This document shows positions 59,901-64,000 of a stretch of DNA of 64,000 nucleotides, piece by piece. The position numbers and the translations under genes were made by a program. Position 1 is the first letter of the stretch; each line of letters starts with the position of its first letter. The stretch spans positions 868,001-932,000 of the forward strand of contig NZ_LT607734.1 in the NCBI RefSeq assembly GCF_900095285.1, read 5' to 3'. Origin of the DNA: Fusobacterium gastrosuis (GTDB lineage: Bacteria > Fusobacteriota > Fusobacteriia > Fusobacteriales > Fusobacteriaceae). Below the pieces are notes generated by a model that saw only the letters and a list, made by a program, of their open reading frames with translations, had not been told where the DNA came from and did not search any database.

Positions 59901-60440
59901 AAAAATGATAGAAGATATAATCAAACTGGAGATTTAATGAAATCTCTTTCTAAGTTTGAAGGTGGTTTAAAGTACATGTATAATAGGGTAGGTGTGGGCT
60001 ATACTTTTACAGAAAAAGCTGATTGGAAAAGAGTTTCTGGAAATTATGATTGGCAAAAGAAAAGTAGAGAACATGAACTTAGTGTATTTGCAAAAATTGG
60101 AAAGCCAAGTGAAGGATGGAAAGTTAAAACATACGCTAAATTTTATGATAACTTAGCAGATAAATCATCAGCAACAACCAATAGAAAAAGATCGTTGGAT
60201 GGTTTAGGAATAGAAATTGGAAAGGAAATGGGCTTCTATGAATGGGCTGTTTCTTATGAAAATAAATATAGTGCTTCCACAAAAAATTATGAATGGAGAG
60301 CAGGAATACACTTTACATTATTAACTTTCCCTAATAATTCAGTCTTTGGATTAGGAGCAAAAGATAGTGGAAGTGGAAAAACAAGACCAGATGGTTATTT
60401 ACTGGATAGACCTAGTAATTTGAATGACGATTGGAAGTAA
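56937..60440 (+). CDS. lptD: LPS-assembly outer membrane protein LptD-like
   Basis: A 1167-residue outer-membrane protein. A signal peptide covers residues 1-22 (FLFFLGMITFFSESYS). The following 150 residues resemble an OstA/LptA-type beta-jellyroll (VDLNTNTLVAEGGVAVKNN; VNINQNTGNIKIETKNGTLD), and RVPLFPIFTNSDDYGFQTSWG at about 220-240 is the start of the LptD barrel. The rest is a long series of alternating aromatic/polar strands ending at a C-terminal aromatic-rich region, but the final residues are DDWK rather than a canonical Phe. It would insert LPS into the outer leaflet with LptE. It is far longer than typical (about 780 aa), suggesting extra extracellular loops. Confidence 0.82.
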   Translation: MKIKAFLFFLGMITFFSESYSNNIATADTDEVVVDLNTNTLVAEGGVAVKNNNISGLFYKLERDPETEIIKYSDNALVNINQNTGNIKIETKNGTLDQANEKGEFYDNFAYMNVAKSTGAEAPNDRIYFGSPYVKYEKEKLYYKDGWLTTDFKIMNYSDSPKKAGYHIFSKDATIEQDKQITLFDSTLFIKDKDIFPFNIPWFRANIRKNSRVPLFPIFTNSDDYGFQTSWGVLYGNKDDKYRGGIAPKFADRMGFLIGRWENWYRSDFGETRLDIDDLLVYSKVKKDNNSSNIGDLMNYEKRNKRYRISLSHDYSGENGNFELRAVNSTKSMVGNLTDIMEKLDNNSVYKTLGMNRQKYDEDIGFYTLTSDLKNLGEDKDLSLKADVSLVSDKKGYGLIVHDSIDDIAYGSSVDHDLYSKISAVKDNKKYKLAAKYNYLYDMDPGSTSKDLMSRDERIEANFLHKDTGFEIDYKKRSGNDYRTFSLWEKDIKTTLNQKNVLGIDMNYVPTTVAKYEKNDYENINIVLGKNKFKNYVFKPSISYLTSEKALDLTKDEYREGNLGNSRISDYNRFDNTVYEKNLERRADFNLSNENEIYNFALGNTKSEVWDRTGLFDGTYRKYENNSNFYEATVGRKNIKTSNFGKFEIIGKFRQDKYKVSNDKTSDINLKLTNDYDINKNLNNSFIAELQRYNFSGNKDREEQRLINKSNYMKFSDTIKYSFNDKETIFKTSYKQSEDAYGKKDLNGRVFENNVTIKLDEDRKVKAFYNSDDRYTSKTLSGTNLKDLSSKYYGASYENKKHAFTFSNLDMKFNVKDVVSPVEAEEKINEHRFSYTHKKENSSLTLSYAQGKDKVEASNNGKINKRNTDYSVLYKTFNSDEEQDFFASFSENDYGHNTIRDSLRNTDVYKFSYAYRDKRFEKQELIKYATLEYEKPQDEISNEEIQAIKSMLDRSQKFNQQFELTRIVDESFRIGNYKKNFKAYVTLEKNDRRYNQTGDLMKSLSKFEGGLKYMYNRVGVGYTFTEKADWKRVSGNYDWQKKSREHELSVFAKIGKPSEGWKVKTYAKFYDNLADKSSATTNRKRSLDGLGIEIGKEMGFYEWAVSYENKYSASTKNYEWRAGIHFTLLTFPNNSVFGLGAKDSGSGKTRPDGYLLDRPSNLNDDWK

Positions 60441-60492
60441 TTAAAAAGAAATTTTACAATAAAGATAGGAAAGATAGGAAAGAGAGGAAAAA

Positions 60493-62409
60493 ATGTTAAT
60501 AAAGTTTTTAGATGGTCAAACTAAAGAATATGAAAATGGCATAAACATGTTTGAAATCGCAAAAGGAATAAGTAATTCTTTAGCAAAAAAATCAATAGCA
60601 GCTAAAGTTAATGGACAATTTGTAGATATGGCTTATATATTAGATAAAGATGCGGAAGTGGAATTTATTGATATTGACAGTGAAGATGGAGAAGAAATTG
60701 TAAGACATTCAACGGCTCATTTAATGGCACAAGCAGTTTTAAGATTATTTCCTGAGACAAAGATAACAATAGGACCTGCAATTGAAAATGGATTCTACTA
60801 TGATTTTGATCCGGTAGAACAATTTACAGAAGAGGACTTAAAAAAAATTGAAGATGAAATGAAAAATATTGTTAAAGAAAATATAAAAGTTGAAAGATTT
60901 ACTTTATCAAGAGAAGATGCAATAAAATACTATAAAGAAACTGAAAATAATAAATATAAAGTTGAACTGGTTGAAGCTATTCCCGAGGGGGAAACAGTTT
61001 CTTTTTATAGACAAGGAAACTTTGTAGATTTATGTAGAGGACCTCATGCTCCATCAACAGGTTATTTGAAAGCATTTAAGTTGAGAACAGTTGCGGGAGC
61101 TTACTGGAGAGGAAACTCTAAGAATAAAATGTTACAAAGAGTTTATGGATATGCTTTCTCTAATGATACAAGATTAAAAAATCATTTAAAATTAATGGAA
61201 GAAGCAGAAAAAAGAGATCATAGAAAATTAGGAAAAGAGTTAGAATTATTCTTTATAAGTGAATATGGTCCAGGCTTCCCATTCTTTTTACCAAAAGGAA
61301 TGGTGTTTAGAAATGTTCTTATAGATTTATGGAGAAAGGAACATGAAAAAGCTGGATATGCTCAATTAGAAACTCCTATTATGCTTAATAAAGAGTTATG
61401 GGAAACTTCAGGACATTGGTTTAATTATAGAGAAAATATGTATACCTCAGAAATTGATGAACTAGAATTCGCTATAAAACCAATGAATTGTCCGGGAGGA
61501 GTTTTAGCATTTAAACATCAATTACATTCATACAAAGATTTACCAGCAAGACTTGCTGAACTTGGAAAAGTTCATAGACATGAATTTTCTGGAGCTTTAC
61601 ATGGACTGATGAGAGTAAGATCATTTACTCAAGATGATTCACATATTTTTATGACACCAGCTCAAGTACAGTCAGAAATTATAGGAGTAGTAAATTTAAT
61701 AGATAAATTTTATAGTAAGTTATTTGGATTTGAATATAGTATAGAACTTTCTACTAAACCAGAAAAAGCTATCGGTTCTCAAGAAATTTGGGATATGGCT
61801 GAAGCTGCCCTTGCTGGTGCATTGGATAAATTGGGTAGAGAGTATAAAATAAATCTAGGTGATGGAGCATTTTATGGCCCTAAATTAGATTTTAAAATAA
61901 AAGATGCCATTGGTAGAACTTGGCAATGTGGAACTATACAATTAGATTTTAACTTACCAGAAAGATTTGATGTTACATATATAGGAGAAGATGGAGAAAA
62001 ACATAGACCTGTAATGCTTCATAGAGTTATTTATGGTTCGATAGAAAGATTTATAGGAATATTAATAGAACACTATGCAGGTGCATTCCCTATGTGGTTA
62101 GCGCCAGTTCAAGTAAAAGTTTTGACTATCAATGATGAATGTGTACCTTATGCAAAAGAAATTATGGAAAAATTACAAGAATTAGGAATAAGAGCAGAAT
62201 TAGATGATAGAATAGAAACAATTGGATATAAAATAAGAGAGGCAAATGGAAGATATAAAATTCCTATGCAACTTGTAATAGGTAAGGCTGAAGTTGAGAA
62301 CAGAGAAGTAAATATTAGAAGATTCGGATCAAAAGATCAATTTTCACAACCACTAAATGATTTTTACAATTATGTTCTGGATGAAGCAGCAATAAAATTT
62401 GATAAATAA
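60493..62409 (+). CDS. thrS: Threonyl-tRNA synthetase
   Basis: A 638-residue class II synthetase. Domains in order: TGS (1-62, IKFLDGQTKEYENGINMFE), editing domain with HSTAHLMAQAVLRLFPE (His-rich), catalytic core with GLMRVRSFTQDDSHIF and MNCPGGVLAFKHQ (Zn-binding Cys and His), and the C-terminal anticodon-binding domain (VQVKVLTINDE...). No T-box is visible upstream, as only 52 bases separate it from lptD. The gene ends in a terminator. Confidence 0.97.
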   Translation: MLIKFLDGQTKEYENGINMFEIAKGISNSLAKKSIAAKVNGQFVDMAYILDKDAEVEFIDIDSEDGEEIVRHSTAHLMAQAVLRLFPETKITIGPAIENGFYYDFDPVEQFTEEDLKKIEDEMKNIVKENIKVERFTLSREDAIKYYKETENNKYKVELVEAIPEGETVSFYRQGNFVDLCRGPHAPSTGYLKAFKLRTVAGAYWRGNSKNKMLQRVYGYAFSNDTRLKNHLKLMEEAEKRDHRKLGKELELFFISEYGPGFPFFLPKGMVFRNVLIDLWRKEHEKAGYAQLETPIMLNKELWETSGHWFNYRENMYTSEIDELEFAIKPMNCPGGVLAFKHQLHSYKDLPARLAELGKVHRHEFSGALHGLMRVRSFTQDDSHIFMTPAQVQSEIIGVVNLIDKFYSKLFGFEYSIELSTKPEKAIGSQEIWDMAEAALAGALDKLGREYKINLGDGAFYGPKLDFKIKDAIGRTWQCGTIQLDFNLPERFDVTYIGEDGEKHRPVMLHRVIYGSIERFIGILIEHYAGAFPMWLAPVQVKVLTINDECVPYAKEIMEKLQELGIRAELDDRIETIGYKIREANGRYKIPMQLVIGKAEVENREVNIRRFGSKDQFSQPLNDFYNYVLDEAAIKFDK

Positions 62410-62418
62410 AAACGATTT

Positions 62419-62452
62419 AATAGTCCCAAGATTCAAAATGGGACTATTTTTT
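62419..62452 (+). terminator. Terminator after thrS
   Basis: AATAGTCCCA (62419-62428) pairs with TGGGACTATT (62439-62448) and is followed by TTTTTT. Confidence 0.88.
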
Positions 62453-62571
62453 ATTATAAGAACCCATAAGCCATTGTTGCAACAGAAGTTAACTGATGAA
62501 ATAGATTTTATATTAAAAATAGAAGTTAATAAATAAAAAAATAAAATATAAAAAAAATTTTTAATATTTTC

Positions 62572-62600
62572 TTGACAAAGTAAAGAAGTTATAGTATTAT
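62572..62600 (+). promoter_or_regulatory. Promoter of hrcA-grpE
   Basis: TTGACA (62572-62577) and TATTAT (62595-62600) with a 17-base spacer, directly upstream of the CIRCE operator. Confidence 0.85.
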
Positions 62601-62611
62601 CATTTTATAAA

Positions 62612-62638
62612 TTAGCACTCTATATAAATGAGTGCTAA
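62612..62638 (+). promoter_or_regulatory. CIRCE operator (HrcA binding site)
   Basis: TTAGCACTC, nine bases, then GAGTGCTAA: a perfect match to the CIRCE inverted repeat. It lies between the promoter and hrcA, so HrcA represses its own heat-shock operon. Confidence 0.96.
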
Positions 62639-62672
62639 CATAAAGGTTAAAAATTGGAACTGAGGTGAGTTT

Positions 62673-63695
62673 ATGAATATATCTGACAGAGAGAAGTTAG
62701 TACTTAATGCGATTATAGATTATTATCTAACTTTTGGAGATACTATTGGCTCGAGGACATTAGTAAAAAAATATGGAATAGACTTATCTTCAGCAACAAT
62801 TAGAAATGTTATGGCAGATTTAGAAGACATGGGTTTCATTGAAAAAACGCATACATCATCGGGAAGAATTCCGACAGATATGGGATATAAATATTATCTA
62901 AGTGAACTTTTAAAAGTTGAAAGATTAACTCAGGAAGAAAAAGAAAATATAAGTCTTGTATATAATAGAAGAGTAAACGAATTGGATAATATTTTAAAAA
63001 GAACATCTAATTTGTTATCAAAACTTACTAATTATGCAGGGATAGCAATAGAGCCTAAGACAACTAATGAAAAAGTTGAAAAGATAGAATTTGTACATAT
63101 AGATGAATATATGATAATGATGGTCATAGTTATGGCAGATAGAAGAGTCAAAACTAAAAATATTCATCTAACATATCCTATGACAAAAATGGAGCTTGAA
63201 GAAAAAACAAGAGAACTAAACAGTAAAATAAAAAATAATGAAATAGATATTTTACAAATAGAAAGATATTTACTAGGTGAAGATGATTTAAATTATGAAG
63301 ATGATATGCTTGAAAGTGAAAACTTCAGTAAATACTTTGTAAATAATCTATCAAGTATGCTTAAAGACAAAAGTATAGATGAAGCAGCTAATGTAATAGA
63401 GTTTTTTAACGAGAGAGGCGATATAAGAGAATTATTTGAAAAGCTTATAGAACAAAGAGCCAGAGAAGCTAGAGAAACTGAAGTGAATGTAATTTTTGGA
63501 GATGATTTAGGCATAAAAGAACTTGAAGATTTTAGTTTTGTGTATTCTATTTATAATATAGGCGGTTCTCAAGGAATAATAGGTGTAATGGGGCCTAAAA
63601 GAATGGCATATTCTAAAACGATGGGACTTATAAATCATGTAAGTAGAGAGGTGAACAAAGTTCTTAACTTGATAGAAAAAAAAGATAAAAAATAG
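62673..63695 (+). CDS. hrcA: Heat-inducible transcription repressor HrcA
   Basis: A 340-residue HrcA. The N-terminal winged helix has SDREKLVLNAIIDYYLTFG and SATIRNVMADLEDMGFIEKTHTSSGRIPTDMGYKYYL, the family signature. The C-terminal part is the GAF-like and dimerisation region ending with GGSQGIIGVMGPKRMAYSKT. HrcA binds the CIRCE site upstream and is stabilised by GroEL, linking repression to chaperone supply. GAGGTGAGTTT precedes the start. First gene of hrcA-grpE. Confidence 0.96.
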   Translation: MNISDREKLVLNAIIDYYLTFGDTIGSRTLVKKYGIDLSSATIRNVMADLEDMGFIEKTHTSSGRIPTDMGYKYYLSELLKVERLTQEEKENISLVYNRRVNELDNILKRTSNLLSKLTNYAGIAIEPKTTNEKVEKIEFVHIDEYMIMMVIVMADRRVKTKNIHLTYPMTKMELEEKTRELNSKIKNNEIDILQIERYLLGEDDLNYEDDMLESENFSKYFVNNLSSMLKDKSIDEAANVIEFFNERGDIRELFEKLIEQRAREARETEVNVIFGDDLGIKELEDFSFVYSIYNIGGSQGIIGVMGPKRMAYSKTMGLINHVSREVNKVLNLIEKKDKK

Positions 63696-63712
63696 AAGAA
63701 TGGAGGCTATGA

Positions 63713-64000
63713 ATGCAAGATAATGAAATAAAGGAAGAGATACTTGAAGAAAAAATAGAAGAGCAAAAAGAGGATATTCCTGAAGCAGAGGAAGTAAAAT
63801 TGCAAGAAGATTGTGGTTGTGAAGAAAAAAATGAAGAAGAAAATGAGAAAATTATTAAGGATGATGTGGAAAAATTAAAAGCTGAGCTTGAAGATTGGAA
63901 GCAATCATATATGAGAAAACAAGCGGATTTTCAAAACTTTAGTAAAAGAAAAGAAAAGGAGTTAGAAGAGCTTAGAAAGTTTTCATCAGAAAAAATAATA
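63713..64000 (+). CDS. grpE: GrpE nucleotide exchange factor, N-terminal part
   Basis: The first 96 codons of grpE, cut by the window edge. The N-terminus is acidic and Glu-rich with a CGC sequence (GCGCEE-like Cys pair at about 39-41), followed by the coiled-coil start KLKAELEDWKQSYMRKQADF and NFSKRKEKE, the conserved GrpE core. GGAGG lies 6 bases before the ATG at 63713. It follows hrcA by 17 bases and should release ADP from DnaK; dnaK is expected beyond the edge. Confidence 0.92.
   Translation, partial: MQDNEIKEEILEEKIEEQKEDIPEAEEVKLQEDCGCEEKNEEENEKIIKDDVEKLKAELEDWKQSYMRKQADFQNFSKRKEKELEELRKFSSEKII

Noticed and set aside
60441-60492. T-box leader before thrS
   Set aside because: The gap is too short and has no specifier or terminator structure.

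Overview
The window comes from the chromosome of a low-GC, anaerobic, outer-membrane-bearing bacterium that looks like Fusobacterium. The basis is the very A+T-rich coding sequence with mostly AGGAGG-type ribosome binding sites, the coexistence of outer-membrane and LPS genes (lptD, hldD) with a Clostridia-like gene stock, and histidine-fermentation genes. This placement is from gene content and style; no database search was possible. Both ends cut genes: the 3' part of a TmcAL-like gene on the left and the 5' part of grpE on the right.

Layout. 1-4.7 kb: tmcAL (partial), a GPH-type sugar symporter, a ComEC core protein without its nuclease domain, a DUF3829 lipoprotein and a YigZ/IMPACT protein. 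4.8-6.2 kb (minus): a frameshifted TIGR02206 membrane protein gene and a viroplasmin-RNase H protein. 6.3-9 kb: an orphan peptide-binding lipoprotein and an M42 peptidase. 9-11.8 kb: a compact uncharacterised three-gene operon (cytoplasmic DUF1858/binding-protein fusion, Cys-rich HypB/CobW-like GTPase, soluble ABC ATPase). 11.9-13.7 kb (minus): glutathione peroxidase and the beta plus a tiny gamma-like subunit of a sodium-pumping decarboxylase. 13.9-19.05 kb: a five-gene operon joining a FecBCD-type importer to a NifH-like reductase and a single NifD-like protein. 19.1-23.7 kb: tRNA-Ala, a DUF937 protein and a fructose PTS operon (fruR-fruK-fruA). 23.8-25.4 kb (minus): a K+/H+ antiporter. 25.5-29.8 kb: the str operon rpsL-rpsG-fusA-tuf. 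29.9-35 kb: an NhaC-family antiporter and hutH-hutU. 35.2-40.2 kb: a complete 16S-23S-5S rRNA operon with no tRNA in its spacer. 40.4-45.9 kb: a PrpR_N/Fis regulator, ybaK, an RluD-type synthase, rnhB, yraN, a zinc ribbon protein, comF, a hypothetical protein and tpiA. 46-48.7 kb (minus): PHP phosphoesterase, hldD, uppP. 48.96 kb: tRNA-Met. 49.2-52.6 kb (minus): cysK-cysE, and yajC, an amidase and a small membrane protein. 52.8-64 kb: an unknown 239-aa protein, yqeK-rnr-smpB, lptD, thrS and hrcA-grpE behind a CIRCE operator.

How genes work together. The 13.9-19 kb operon suggests import of a metal or metal-chelate substrate followed by ATP-driven low-potential reduction in the cytoplasm; it is not a nitrogen-fixation locus. 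The 9-11.8 kb operon looks like a cytoplasmic nucleotide-driven handling or activation system. hutH-hutU carry out the first two steps of histidine breakdown. The str operon and rRNA operon flank the hut genes. LPS, cell-wall and lipid-carrier genes (hldD, uppP, amidase, lptD) fit a diderm envelope.

The best candidates for undescribed biology are the importer/nitrogenase-like operon and the DUF1858/GTPase/ABC operon. Smaller points of interest are a regulator that keeps the PrpR sensor but lost its AAA+ domain, four 10-bp-phased repeats over the fru promoter, rRNA processing stems, and a degenerate interspersed intergenic element.
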